From Pelagicoccus sp. SDUM812002 (GTDB lineage: Bacteria > Verrucomicrobiota > Verrucomicrobiia > Opitutales > Opitutaceae), in the NCBI RefSeq assembly GCF_031127835.1, contig NZ_JARXHX010000015.1, positions 1 to 64,000 on the forward strand: 64,000 bases of DNA. The letters run 5' to 3'. The notes below the pieces were generated by a model. It was not told the DNA's origin. It made no database searches and saw only the letters and a program-made list of their open reading frames with translations. A program made the position numbers and the translations under genes. Shown here piece by piece: positions 28,526 to 42,084 of this stretch. Every line of letters begins with the position of its first letter. Positions within the stretch are counted from its first letter, which is position 1.

Positions 28526-30073
28526 CTATTTGCTAGATATCAGGAGCCCACTCGGGATGTTCGGCTTCACCGCATCGTCTCCCATCACGACGACCGCTCC
28601 ATCAAAATTAGCTCGGGTAAAGTCGGCGGCCACGATTCCTTGAGTCGAACCACCTGCCAAAGCGAAACCGAGGAAGACCTTCTCTCCTAGGGCAAGGGCA
28701 TCACTCGCCACCAGCGACCAGCTGTCACCGGATGAGGCCTTGGTGTAGTAACGAACACTGGAGCTAGTCTTTTCGATTCGTAACCACGGGCTCGCTGAGC
28801 CGCTCGCTCCTACCGCTCTGACTTGGGTATCGCTACCTCTCGAGGTCCTGGTACGTACACTCAATTCAGAGTTGCCGTTCAGGAGAAGCGAAGCCTGGGG
28901 AGACTTGCCGTATAGAGCGGATCTCACCATCAAGCCAGCAACCGTGCTCCCTGCACCCGCCTCGAGTGAAGAAACTTGCGCTTCGATTGAAACATCACCC
29001 TGAGCCTGGAGGTAGTAGTAACGGTGCGAGTCGGAAATACCTCCGATTTCTCCGTTCAGGTCCTCGAGTGTGAAAGTGTCGCTAGCTAAGTCATAGCTCG
29101 CCGAGCCTTCATTGGAGGAATCCTCTACGGATTGAGTCGCTAGATGGTTCGCCATATCCGAGCCAGTTGGCGCGGCACTGATTACGACTTCTCGATCTAC
29201 CATGACGGTTTGCGCACGGCCCACAATCGATGCGACTGCGGTGATCGTGTAGCTGCCTTGTTCTGTGACCACCAAAGAGGCTTCGTATGGAGCACTCGAA
29301 ACGGTCTCCACAAGTTCCTCGTCGATCCAATAACTAATTGAAGCGATGTCGGAATTATCAGAAGCAGATGTTTGCACCGTGAACGATTCTCCAGCTCGTG
29401 GCGAGCTGGTGATCGACTCTATCGCCAGCTGTAGCGTTGGGAAGTCATAGGAGCTCACGGTTAACAAGAATTCCCGGCTGATAGAATCCTCTCCGTCAGA
29501 AACGGTTACGGTGATAACGCTCTCGCCGGACGCATTCAGTTCCGGGGTCAGGGTAAATGCTCTCTCCGCCCCAGTCCCTTGGAGAACGACGTCTGAGCTA
29601 TTAAGCAATCCGGAGTTGCTGCTGGCAACCGAGACGTTGAGCTCAGAGCTGGCGGTCTCGATATCGCTCACTGTAAATGAAATCTCAGCCGAGGTCTCAT
29701 TCTCTTCAATAGCGACGTCTTGAAAAGCCGTGAGCGTCGGCGCTACATTAATGTAGTGGCTCGCCACATTCGAGTAGTCTGAACTGCCGTAGATGTTGAA
29801 TGCATTGACGCGGTACTTGTAGTCGACTCCCTCAATAGCGGTAGTGTCGGTATACGTTTCAACATTGGTACCGACCTGGGCGAATTCCTCGAACGGGCCG
29901 TCGCCGATCGCCCGCTCGATGTTGAAGCCGTCTTCGTTATCTGAGTCGTCGGTCCAGCTGAGGACCAAGTCCTCCGCGTTTGCCGCAGCTTTTAGGGCAA
30001 AGAAAGCGAAAACGGCGATCGTTCTCGCCAGCTTTGAGGTTGTGAAAATGGATTGAGAGCTCCTGCGTTGCAT
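28526..30073 (-). CDS. Secreted Fn3/Ig-like multidomain protein
   Basis: A 515-residue protein from the ATG at 30071-30073 (a GTG two codons upstream is less likely). A signal peptide ends near KAAANA. A fibronectin type III domain follows (about 33-110; DNEDGFNIERA, YRVNAFNIYGSSDYS), then a Cadherin/PKD-like segment (about 115-205), a further Ig-like domain (about 210-300) and a C-terminal beta-sandwich (about 310-500) like the DUF1349-type domains of polysaccharide-active enzymes. No catalytic domain is seen. It may bind surfaces or glycans. Confidence 0.75.
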   Translation of the reverse strand: MQRRSSQSIFTTSKLARTIAVFAFFALKAAANAEDLVLSWTDDSDNEDGFNIERAIGDGPFEEFAQVGTNVETYTDTTAIEGVDYKYRVNAFNIYGSSDYSNVASHYINVAPTLTAFQDVAIEENETSAEISFTVSDIETASSELNVSVASSNSGLLNSSDVVLQGTGAERAFTLTPELNASGESVITVTVSDGEDSISREFLLTVSSYDFPTLQLAIESITSSPRAGESFTVQTSASDNSDIASISYWIDEELVETVSSAPYEASLVVTEQGSYTITAVASIVGRAQTVMVDREVVISAAPTGSDMANHLATQSVEDSSNEGSASYDLASDTFTLEDLNGEIGGISDSHRYYYLQAQGDVSIEAQVSSLEAGAGSTVAGLMVRSALYGKSPQASLLLNGNSELSVRTRTSRGSDTQVRAVGASGSASPWLRIEKTSSSVRYYTKASSGDSWSLVASDALALGEKVFLGFALAGGSTQGIVAADFTRANFDGAVVVMGDDAVKPNIPSGLLISSK

Positions 30074-30229
30074 GCCCACAGTTACGGGCGCTAAACTCCA
30101 AATTGTACAACTCGGTCAAAACTTGATGTGTTCTCCCTTTTGGAGCTGGGGAACTTCCGGAATCAACCGCAGAAGCAACCAACCCAAGCTCCCTTGGTGC
30201 ACTTTGACCATCCAATCTGCAGATTCTAC

Positions 30230-31306
30230 TCAAAGGGCTTTCGCAAGTCGACAAACGAGGTATTCGGTATCCTTCCAACCAATACAAGCGTCGGTAATAG
30301 ACTGTCCGAAACAACGAGTGTTTCCTCTAGCGAGGTCCTGTCTACCCTCTACCAGATAGCTCTCCAGCATAACACCTGCTAGGCCTTTCTGTCCATTCGC
30401 CACTTGCCGAATAACCTCTTCGACTACGGTTGCTTGGTTCCGATGGTTCTTCTGCGAATTGCCGTGCGAACAGTCTACGACGACAGGCCTAGAGAGTCCT
30501 AGTTGGCGACCCGCGTCAGCCGCGGCCTGTACCGATTCCGCTTCAAAGTTGGGCCCGTTCGAGCCACCCCTCAGTATCAAATGGGTATTACGGTTGCCTT
30601 TCGTTTCGACCACGCATGCTTCCCCGTCCATCCCCGAACCGAAGAAGCGGTGGGGGGAACGAGCGGACTCAATCGCGTTGGTCGCGGAACCCATTTCGCC
30701 GCTCATCCCATTCTTCATGCCCATCGGGAGGGCGAGGCGGCTCGCCAGTTCGCGATGAATTTGACTCTCCACTGTCCGGGACCCGATCGAGCCGTAGGAG
30801 ATGCAGTCCTCCAAATAGAGAGCGAGGAGCGGGTTAAGAAACTCGGTGGCACATGGAAGACCTGAGTCGTTGATTCTAGCAGCGAGACGCCTCGCCATGC
30901 AAATCCCAGCCATTGGGCTGTTCTGAACCTCTGTGAGAGGATCGTAGAGGAGACCTTTCCACCCGACGACGCTTCTAGGCTTTTCGAAGTAAGTTCTCAT
31001 TACGACGACGAGCTTCTCATCGACGCGTTCCGAGAGCTTGCGCAGGCGTTCAGCGTAAACGTGAGCGGCGTTTACGTCGTCTACTGAACACGGTCCGCAA
31101 ACCACGACCATACGCTCTTCGTCTCTGCCCGTAAGGATATCGGAAATTTCCTGCCGCGCTTTGGCCACCGTAGTCTTGGCTGACTCGGAAAGGGGAATAT
31201 CTCGCTTGATCTTGGACGGAACTTGGATCGGCTCTGTCTGTGCGAGTGTCGGTGAATTGATATCATCTTGATCTGGATCTTGTACGGAAGGGAGCGTAGA
31301 GTTCAT
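30230..31306 (-). CDS. aroG: DAHP synthase (class I, AroG type)
   Basis: A 358-residue 3-deoxy-D-arabino-heptulosonate-7-phosphate synthase, condensing phosphoenolpyruvate and erythrose 4-phosphate in the first shikimate step. Conserved blocks are VVCGPCSVDD, MRTYFEKPRSVVGWKGLLYDP, ATEFLNP, the IGSRTVESQ loop, LILRGG, and VVDCSHGNSQKNH with metal-binding Cys/His. It matches the E. coli AroF/G/H class in length. Its leader carries an aromatic-rich peptide and a terminator hairpin, so attenuation by aromatic amino acids is likely. Confidence 0.95.
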   Translation of the reverse strand: MNSTLPSVQDPDQDDINSPTLAQTEPIQVPSKIKRDIPLSESAKTTVAKARQEISDILTGRDEERMVVVCGPCSVDDVNAAHVYAERLRKLSERVDEKLVVVMRTYFEKPRSVVGWKGLLYDPLTEVQNSPMAGICMARRLAARINDSGLPCATEFLNPLLALYLEDCISYGSIGSRTVESQIHRELASRLALPMGMKNGMSGEMGSATNAIESARSPHRFFGSGMDGEACVVETKGNRNTHLILRGGSNGPNFEAESVQAAADAGRQLGLSRPVVVDCSHGNSQKNHRNQATVVEEVIRQVANGQKGLAGVMLESYLVEGRQDLARGNTRCFGQSITDACIGWKDTEYLVCRLAKAL

Positions 31307-31363
31307 ATCTTGCTTTGCGGTTTTAGTCGTTTCAATCGGGTGAGATGCTGGTTTACGGCATGC

Positions 31364-31400
31364 AAAAAGCCCTGGAATTCACGGGGAATGCCAGGGCTTT
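31364..31400 (-). terminator. Terminator hairpin in the aroG leader (attenuator candidate)
   Basis: A perfect 10-bp stem (AAAGCCCTGG at 31391-31400 with CCAGGGCTTT at 31366-31375) ends in five T residues on the minus strand, 58 nt before the aroG ATG. The segment CCAGGGGC at the end of the leader-peptide coding region (31440-31447) can pair instead with GCCCTGG of the 5' arm, giving an antiterminator. It might alternatively serve only as the terminator of the upstream kinase gene. Confidence 0.85.
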
Positions 31401-31431
31401 GTGCGGATTTGCTTGGTTCTAATTAGATACG

Positions 31432-31497
31432 TCAATCACGCCCCTGGAGATTCCAGAAGTAATAAAACCAAAACGAATAGTTAGCTGCGATCGACAT
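31432..31497 (-). CDS. Aromatic-rich leader peptide upstream of aroG
   Basis: A 21-codon open frame (ATG 31495-31497, TGA 31432-31434) whose residues 7-15 read YSFWFYYFW, eight aromatics in nine. The UGG of codon 15 with its flanking bases (CTGGA, 31452-31456) can pair with TCCAG (31444-31448) just after it, and that second segment can also pair with the 5' arm of the terminator. This is the 1:2, 2:3, 3:4 layout of amino-acid attenuators. A TTGACC that could be a -35 box lies at 31531-31536. Confidence 0.82.
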   Translation of the reverse strand: MSIAANYSFWFYYFWNLQGRD

Positions 31498-31563
31498 ACT
31501 GGGAGATAACGCTAGTTCGGAGTACGCTTGGGTCAAGTGCGAAGCTCACGCAGTGCCTCAAGA

Positions 31564-33684
31564 TCAAATGTATCGAGCCAGAAGCTCTCTAAACAAATCG
31601 ATGTTGATCGGTTTCACAAGGCAGTCGGAGCAGCCTGCGTCCAGCGCTTTGTCGAGGTCGTTTTGCATGGCATGTGCCGTGTGGGCGATCACCGGAAGAT
31701 CCGGCCGAAGGCTTTTGATCCGGCGTGTCGCATCAAGTCCGTTGAGTACAGGCATGCTGATATCCATTACCACGAGCTTGATCTCTGGATCTTGCTCCAC
31801 GGCCGCGATAGCCTCTTCTCCATTGGTCGCGCGAACGGCCACTAGGTTCTCGTTTTGCAGAACCTCACCCACGACTCGGAAGTTCATGTCGTCGTCCTCG
31901 GCGACCAGCACCTTGCTCCCTTCATAACCTCTATTCCGGCTATTCCCATTCAAACCCTCGATAGTCCCACTCTTCTTCGGCGCTTGGACTGATTCCGCGT
32001 CGGCATGGTCGCGAACGGTAAAGCGAAATACGGATCCATTTGGCGTGTTCTCATCCAGCCAAATTTCTCCACCCAAAAGCGACACAAGTCCTTGGCATAT
32101 CGACAGGCCCAAGCCGACTCCATCGTTACGTCGCCCCGTATTCACGGAGCCTTGTCGGAATCTTTTAAACACCCGCTCTCTCATTTCCGCGGGAATCCCA
32201 GGCCCCGTATCTGCGACATAGAACTCGACGAAACCGTTCTCTTTTCTCTCATAGCCTACGTTGATAGTCCCTTTCATCGTAAACTTAATCGAATTGGATA
32301 CTAAATTGTAGATGATTTGCCTTAGTCGAGTCTCGTCGCAAATCATGCAGTCTTGTGACTGTATTTGTTTATCTACTACAAGTTCAACCAAGCTATCAGA
32401 CTCTGTTACTATCCGATCATGAAAGGCAGAATAGGTCTCCGCCAGCAAACCTTGCAGATCAAACTTAACCGGCTCCATTCGAAGTTGATTGGATTCGATT
32501 TTCGCAAGTTCGATGATATCGCCCAAAATCCTCAACAAGTGGTTTCCGTTGGATAGTATGATGTCCAAGAATTTGTCTCGTTCCTCGGCGGTTCCATCGC
32601 CTGTCCTCAGCAGCTGGGCAAATCCCATAACAGCATTTAACGGTGTGCGTATCTCATGCGACATGTTAGCTAAAAAAGCAGACTTCAACCTGTCGCTTTC
32701 CTCAGCTCGCTCCTTCGCTTCCACCCACTCGCGTTCGCGAACCTTCTGTTCGGTAATGTTGCGACTGTGAACAGTGGCACCTGTCACTTGACCAGATTCT
32801 CGTATCGGATTTAAGGATACATCGAAGTAAAATCGTTTACCCCTGACCAAGATCTCCTCCACTACCTGAAAGGATTCGCCGGCTAGCGCTCGCTCGAATC
32901 GAGGCTCCCAAGCGGCGACCAACTCAGGTGGGGTCGATTCCAAAAGATTGTCTCCGATGTGGAACTTCTTTCCATATGAAGCTCGGAGATTTGCTTGGAA
33001 GCGGGAATTGAATACGGTGAGTCGATATTGCGAGTCGAAGGAGAATATGATGTTCTTGGTATTCTCCAGAATAGCCTCCAAGTACGCTACGCCCCGATTC
33101 AGTTGCGACTCTACTTGTTTTCGCTCAGTTACGTCAGTAATCACGCCAGCCATCATCGGCCCGTCCGTTCCTCCATTTACAAGGCGCATCGTGAGCTCGG
33201 TCCAAACCACTCCGCCTTCTGGCCTTACGAAACGGCAGTCGAGCGAGCTTCGTCGTCTGCCACTCTTCACTCGCTCGACCGCCAACTCAAATGCGCTTCT
33301 GTCGTCGGGGTGGATAGACCTCATAAAGCTGTTAGTGGTCAACTCTGCCTCATCAACTTTCTGCCCTAAGATTTCGTAAAGATTCTCAGTACAGTGAAAC
33401 GCGCTGGACTCCAAGCTCCAGAGCAGCGATCCCACCCCAGCCGCAGACAGAGCAGTTTGAAAATGGCTTGGAGCAAACTCGTACGCCTCCTCCATCAAAT
33501 GCTCCGTGGATCCCTGTTTTCGAAGAACGCGCAAAACGAGCAAAGCCGAGAGTGCGACAAGCATGGGCATCAGGCTCAAATATAAGTTTACCTCAGGTAA
33601 CGTAGCACGAATGAAGATCGCCGTTGCTACACCTAAAACAGTCGCACCCAGATAACGAGCGAATACACGATCAATTGCCCTCAT
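31564..33684 (-). CDS. Membrane hybrid histidine kinase with two PAS domains
   Basis: A 706-residue protein: two N-terminal membrane helices (about 11-52), PAS domains at about 75-190 (SIHPDD...) and 195-315, HisKA with H343 in MSHEIRTPLN, HATPase with DTGPGIP and GVGLGLSICQGLV, then a receiver domain (about 585-706) with the phospho-accepting Asp in VVMDISMP. The stimulus is unknown. No separate response regulator adjoins. The region after its stop contains the aroG leader, but the terminator separates the two genes. Confidence 0.93.
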   Translation of the reverse strand: MRAIDRVFARYLGATVLGVATAIFIRATLPEVNLYLSLMPMLVALSALLVLRVLRKQGSTEHLMEEAYEFAPSHFQTALSAAGVGSLLWSLESSAFHCTENLYEILGQKVDEAELTTNSFMRSIHPDDRSAFELAVERVKSGRRRSSLDCRFVRPEGGVVWTELTMRLVNGGTDGPMMAGVITDVTERKQVESQLNRGVAYLEAILENTKNIIFSFDSQYRLTVFNSRFQANLRASYGKKFHIGDNLLESTPPELVAAWEPRFERALAGESFQVVEEILVRGKRFYFDVSLNPIRESGQVTGATVHSRNITEQKVREREWVEAKERAEESDRLKSAFLANMSHEIRTPLNAVMGFAQLLRTGDGTAEERDKFLDIILSNGNHLLRILGDIIELAKIESNQLRMEPVKFDLQGLLAETYSAFHDRIVTESDSLVELVVDKQIQSQDCMICDETRLRQIIYNLVSNSIKFTMKGTINVGYERKENGFVEFYVADTGPGIPAEMRERVFKRFRQGSVNTGRRNDGVGLGLSICQGLVSLLGGEIWLDENTPNGSVFRFTVRDHADAESVQAPKKSGTIEGLNGNSRNRGYEGSKVLVAEDDDMNFRVVGEVLQNENLVAVRATNGEEAIAAVEQDPEIKLVVMDISMPVLNGLDATRRIKSLRPDLPVIAHTAHAMQNDLDKALDAGCSDCLVKPINIDLFRELLARYI

Positions 33685-34010
33685 CTTAGTAACGTCGGTC
33701 TTTTATCTACAGACGTCCTATCGTTATTCCGCCAAACCGCTGCGTTAATTCCAAAAGCGAAGGTGCGCTTAGCGCTTGAACAATTCACAAAACACGGGGG
33801 GTTGAAGGTACGGGTTACAAAAACGAGAAGTCAACAAACTGGGTAGATAAAGTAAACACTTACCCTAGCTGTTGGCAATGCTAGCGAAGAAGTTTTTGGC
33901 AAGAGCCGCCCAAATTAGATTGATATCCTAGACACCTAGGTGCTTCCTTCTCGAAGCTTTCCGCAAGCTTATCTAAATCAACAACTTGCGAATAATATAG
34001 TTCAAAACCT
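33685..34010. other. Divergent intergenic region between kinase and GH130
   Basis: No gene is supported in these 326 nt. The region is AT-richer than its neighbours and should contain both promoters. I see no convincing operator or structured RNA. Confidence 0.5.
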
Positions 34011-35015
34011 GTGAGCGAAAACTCAAATCCCTCGACTATCAAAGGCAGTGCCCTTCCCAACATACCTTGGGAAGAGAAACCCGATTGTTGCAACGATCCT
34101 GTTTGGCGTTTCAGCCAGAATCCGATTATCGGCTGGAACCCCGTTCCAAGCGGAGCGCGAGCGTACAATAGCGCCGTGGTTCCCTACGGTGACAGTTTCG
34201 TCGGCGTTTTCCGCATCGATGATAAAAGCGGAAGAGCGGGGCTCCATTTCGGCACGAGCGACGATGCCATCAAGTGGGAGTTAGAGGATAAACGCATCGA
34301 TTGGGTCGACGAAAACGGCAACCCAAACCCCAATTCGTACGCCTATGACCCACGCGTCGTCAAAATCGAAGACACCTATTACATAACTTGGTGCGACGAT
34401 CTGAAGGGCGCGTCTATCGGCCTGGGCTACACGAAGGACTTTAGGACCTTCGTGAAAGCGGAGAACCCTCTGATGCCTTTCAATCGCAACGGCGTTTTAT
34501 TTCCACGAAAGATCGGCGGCGAATACGTCTTGCTCAGCCGCCCTTCGGATAGCGCTCACACGCCGTTTGGCGACATCTTCCTCAGTCGCTCTCCAGACCT
34601 GACCTATTGGGGAAGGCATCGCCACGTCATGGCGGCAGGTGGCTCTGGCTGGTGGCAGGGAACCAAGGTTGGTGCTGGACCTATCCCAATCGAGACGAAA
34701 GAGGGCTGGCTGCTTTTCTATCACGGAGTTTCCGGCACCTGCAATGGCTTCGTATACAGCATTGGTGCCGCCCTACTCGATCTCGAAGACCCCTCCAAGG
34801 TCCTCTACCGCACACGGGGCTACTTGTTAACTCCCGAAAAGCAGTACGAGACGACCGGCTTCGTCCCTAATGTAGCCTTTCCGTGCGCAACCATGTATGA
34901 CGCCCCGACCGGCAGGATCGCCATTTACTACGGAGCAGCCGACACCTACTGCGCGGTTGCCTTCACGCAAGTTGATGAGCTTATCGAGTACATCAAAAAC
35001 GACTCAGAAGTCTAA
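34011..35015 (+). CDS. GH130-family beta-mannoside phosphorylase-like enzyme
   Basis: A 334-residue five-bladed propeller protein of the GH130/PF04041 type. Signature segments are FSQNPIIGWNPVP near the N-terminus, YDPRVVKIEDTYYITWCDD (the Asp acid), WWQGTKVGAGPIPIETKEGWLLFYHG, and the blade ending IYYGAADTYCAVAF. Members phosphorolyse beta-mannosides or beta-mannosyl-glucose. The exact substrate is not deducible. It starts with GTG. There are no transporter genes beside it. Confidence 0.9.
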   Translation: MSENSNPSTIKGSALPNIPWEEKPDCCNDPVWRFSQNPIIGWNPVPSGARAYNSAVVPYGDSFVGVFRIDDKSGRAGLHFGTSDDAIKWELEDKRIDWVDENGNPNPNSYAYDPRVVKIEDTYYITWCDDLKGASIGLGYTKDFRTFVKAENPLMPFNRNGVLFPRKIGGEYVLLSRPSDSAHTPFGDIFLSRSPDLTYWGRHRHVMAAGGSGWWQGTKVGAGPIPIETKEGWLLFYHGVSGTCNGFVYSIGAALLDLEDPSKVLYRTRGYLLTPEKQYETTGFVPNVAFPCATMYDAPTGRIAIYYGAADTYCAVAFTQVDELIEYIKNDSEV

Positions 35016-35035
35016 CTTCCGCTGACGCAGGGTCG

Positions 35036-35878
35036 TTATTCTCCGCCTCGTTGAACCGAAGCAGTTACGCTTTCCAGCGAGATCGACAGCTCCTTGTAAA
35101 GCTCAGGCACAGAATCGTCCCAATCGTCACCGATGAAATTGCGGGCGACTCCACCGCCTGTAGCTTCTGGGTTGATACGAAACCCGATCAGCTCGCGATC
35201 CTGCACCTCCGACCGTGCTACCTTCCTGAACGCGTAATTCTCTTCGAATCCAAAGGTAAAGTCGGACAAAGGTAGGGTCAGCTCCAACCAGCGATCGAAA
35301 TCACGCTCCGGATCAAACTCTAGAAAATACACCGCATTAAGCGACTCAACGCTCTGGTCGTTGTATCCAGGTTCCACGAACGTGAGACCGAGACAAGGAA
35401 TCCCCCTGTCCAGCTGATATACCTGCTCCTCACTCAAGTGTCCCCCATAATGCTCGCTGAGGTCGGAAGGCGTCGGGATCATGGAATCCTCTGCGTTCAG
35501 CTTGATACGAAGCGTCACCGTATCGACATCGCCAACCTTGAGTGGTCGGTCGAAAAAGACAGGTTCTATTCCATTCGCGTGCTGCTGCCCCCAGTTACTC
35601 ATCTTGCGAACCAACACCGTTCGAAAAACCCTTTTTCCTGACGAAGCTTCATCAACAGAAACACTTCGATCGTCGACTGCGTACTTATCCTTGGCTAATG
35701 CGATTAGCGGGAATTTCTCAGGATTCGTCACGATATGGCTCCAGCCTTTAACTGGGCCCGAAGCCGCCTCGTAGATGGTAACATTTTCCCGTGTCGACGA
35801 GGAGCAAGCAACCAGCAATACAGTAAGAGCAGCGGCTGAAAAGGAAAAGGGAATCTTGCGGGAAAATGGCCTGAGCAT
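35036..35878 (-). CDS. Lipoprotein of unknown function
   Basis: A 280-residue protein with a clear lipobox, LLVAC, near residue 25, so it should be a lipid-anchored envelope protein. The mature part is probably a beta-sandwich (WLELTLPLSDFTFGF, TLRIKLNAEDS). I do not recognise the family; a DUF3047-like or carbohydrate-binding fold is possible. It lies 48 nt after the LpxC-like gene on the same strand. Confidence 0.7.
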   Translation of the reverse strand: MLRPFSRKIPFSFSAAALTVLLVACSSSTRENVTIYEAASGPVKGWSHIVTNPEKFPLIALAKDKYAVDDRSVSVDEASSGKRVFRTVLVRKMSNWGQQHANGIEPVFFDRPLKVGDVDTVTLRIKLNAEDSMIPTPSDLSEHYGGHLSEEQVYQLDRGIPCLGLTFVEPGYNDQSVESLNAVYFLEFDPERDFDRWLELTLPLSDFTFGFEENYAFRKVARSEVQDRELIGFRINPEATGGGVARNFIGDDWDDSVPELYKELSISLESVTASVQRGGE

Positions 35879-35926
35879 CTTTCAACGTTCTCAGTTCCGT
35901 ATCCCCAAGGCAAGGACGCGATACGC

Positions 35927-37006
35927 CTAGACCTCGACCAGCAAATCGTAAGCGTAGAGCAGCTTCACCATTTCCACATCGGGATAATGACCGCCCTTGT
36001 AGTCGACGATCTTTCCAACAAATCGTCCTTCATCGATCAAAGCCAATGCAGCCAACAGGTCCAGTACCGCACGATGCCAAGCGGCCTCTAGGGACTTGCC
36101 TTCATTCACATGCGTAGGCTCGTTGCTGTAGCGCTTTTTGCCGGCGATCAGCACATTTTTGCTGTTGTATCCAAGGTTTCGCGACTCCGGAAAAAGCTTA
36201 CCAAACGTTGTCACTAATAACTTCTGGCGGGCCGTGGTATTCGTGCGAGCCGTAGAACCGTGCAGAAACGAACGCTCGTTGTTAACGAAACGTATCCGTT
36301 GACGGCCAATCGCATTGGGAAAGTCGCGCACGCAATCGATGTCGAGACGGAGGCTTCCCTCGTCCGCAGGATCGATCATCAGCAGGCCATTGTGCGGCGT
36401 GAGCAATGACACTCGCTCCTTCACTGTGAAGTAGCGGACAGGAGTGCCGATCACCTTGCGCCCCGCTGAATTGATCGCCTCTACCAGCTCCTTGCTGCCA
36501 GCGTTGAAAAGTGGAGGGTCACCCGAATCGAGTTTGATGAGGAGATTGTCGACATCCATGCCCGCCTTGAGGGCGATGATATGCTCGACCAAGCGAACGT
36601 AATTGTGGGCTGAGCCAGAACGCAGCACGATGTTGCTCACGATCTCGCCCGTCGTCCACACATTGCGGATCGATACCTTGATGGGACGGGAGTCCGGGAT
36701 ATCGCAGCGTTGAAGCCACCATCCAGACAGTTCCGTGGGCTCCAGTTTCAAGGTGCGAATCGAGTTTTTCGAAAACGTACCCGGGGCACTTACCTCCACC
36801 GGACGAGCTATGGTCATGCCCCTTTCAATTCTTGGTGCCGGCTCGTCCGCTGACCAATCCTGATCGATCGGAGTCGCCTCAAACGCAGCCTTTGCGGCGG
36901 CCAGCGTCTCAGCGCTTCCTTCCAGTATGCGTCCTAAACCGTCTTGTTCCCTTACTGTCATCTGCGTAAAGCCGAGTAAAACGACAAGCTTGTCGCGCTG
37001 GTTCAA
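35927..37006 (-). CDS. LpxC-like UDP-3-O-acyl-GlcNAc deacetylase
   Basis: A 359-residue LpxC-family protein. LpxC removes the N-acetyl group in the first committed step of lipid A synthesis. Family blocks are RLVEHIIALKAGMDVDNLLIKLD (catalytic E141, zinc H142), WHRAVLDLLAALALI (H311, D316) and GKIVDYKGGHYPD (H340). Canonical LpxC has the helix ligands at i and i+4 (H-x3-D); here H311 and D316 are i and i+5, so metal binding may differ. The first 60 residues are an N-terminal extension. The TTG start with AAGGA upstream is favoured; ATG 36961 is the alternative. Confidence 0.75.
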   Translation of the reverse strand: MNQRDKLVVLLGFTQMTVREQDGLGRILEGSAETLAAAKAAFEATPIDQDWSADEPAPRIERGMTIARPVEVSAPGTFSKNSIRTLKLEPTELSGWWLQRCDIPDSRPIKVSIRNVWTTGEIVSNIVLRSGSAHNYVRLVEHIIALKAGMDVDNLLIKLDSGDPPLFNAGSKELVEAINSAGRKVIGTPVRYFTVKERVSLLTPHNGLLMIDPADEGSLRLDIDCVRDFPNAIGRQRIRFVNNERSFLHGSTARTNTTARQKLLVTTFGKLFPESRNLGYNSKNVLIAGKKRYSNEPTHVNEGKSLEAAWHRAVLDLLAALALIDEGRFVGKIVDYKGGHYPDVEMVKLLYAYDLLVEV

Positions 37007-37092
37007 GCTTCATCTTCCTTTGCAGCTACCGCTTCTCTGCCTGATCCCGCCCCAGAGCGACGTTCCGCCAAAATTTTCTCCAACGATAATAA

Positions 37093-37114
37093 TTAAAGAT
37101 ATTTTAATCTTTAA
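37093..37114. promoter_or_regulatory. AT-rich palindrome in the lpxC-like/nifJ divergent promoter
   Basis: TTAAAGAT and ATCTTTAA form perfect 8-bp arms around ATTTTA. It lies about 130 nt before nifJ and 87 nt before the LpxC-like gene, so it could be an operator. The spacing does not match the FNR consensus. Confidence 0.35.
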
Positions 37115-37244
37115 ATCACGGGTAAAATGGAGGAAGATCTACTCCTCCCCCAATTCACCGTTCGAACGTCGCCGTAAGTTACGTGTTTGGACGATAGGCA
37201 GGGCAGCTCTGAAAACCAAATTTCAAAAGCCAACAAACCGCACT

Positions 37245-41888
<4,644 letters not shown>

Positions 41889-41929
41889 CAAATACAAGAA
41901 AACAACCCCCAGGGTTGCCCTCATCCTCA

Positions 41930-41969
41930 AAAAAAGGCCGGACTCGTTTAGCATGGATCCGGCTTTTTT
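41930..41969 (+). terminator. Intrinsic terminator after nifJ
   Basis: GCCGGA (41937-41942) pairs with TCCGGC (41958-41963), extended by A-T pairs from A7 before and T6 after the stem. The A-tract allows it to act on either strand. Confidence 0.9.
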
Positions 41970-42000
41970 GCGGCGTACAGCGACCGTAGTAACAGACCAA

Positions 42001-42080
42001 TGTAGGGCTGTCGCTTGCGACACGCCGCAAGTCCCAAACCAAGTTTGCACCGCGGCATGGCGCAAGCGCCAGACCCTACA
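42001..42080. repeat. REP doublet (REPIN-like) of two inverted units
   Basis: Unit 1 (42001-42028) reads TGTAGGG, then TGTCGC-TT-GCGACA, then GCCGC. Unit 2 (42052-42080), on the opposite strand, reads TGTAGGG, then TGGCGC-TT-GCGCCA, then GCCGC. The GTAG head, imperfectly conserved palindrome with compensatory changes, and head-out inverted pairing match REP elements and REPINs, which are mobilised by RAYT transposases in other bacteria. It lies directly after the cobQ stop. Confidence 0.8.
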
Positions 42081-42084
42081 ACCA

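Noticed and set aside
31329-31340. GTTTCAATC string matching the first 9 nt of the CRISPR repeat in the aroG leader
   Set aside because: Only 9 nt match and no partner repeat end lies nearby; a match this short is expected by chance in this window.
33878-33931. 17-codon ORF before the GH130 gene
   Set aside because: Too short, no ribosome site or motif, and no regulatory structure near it.
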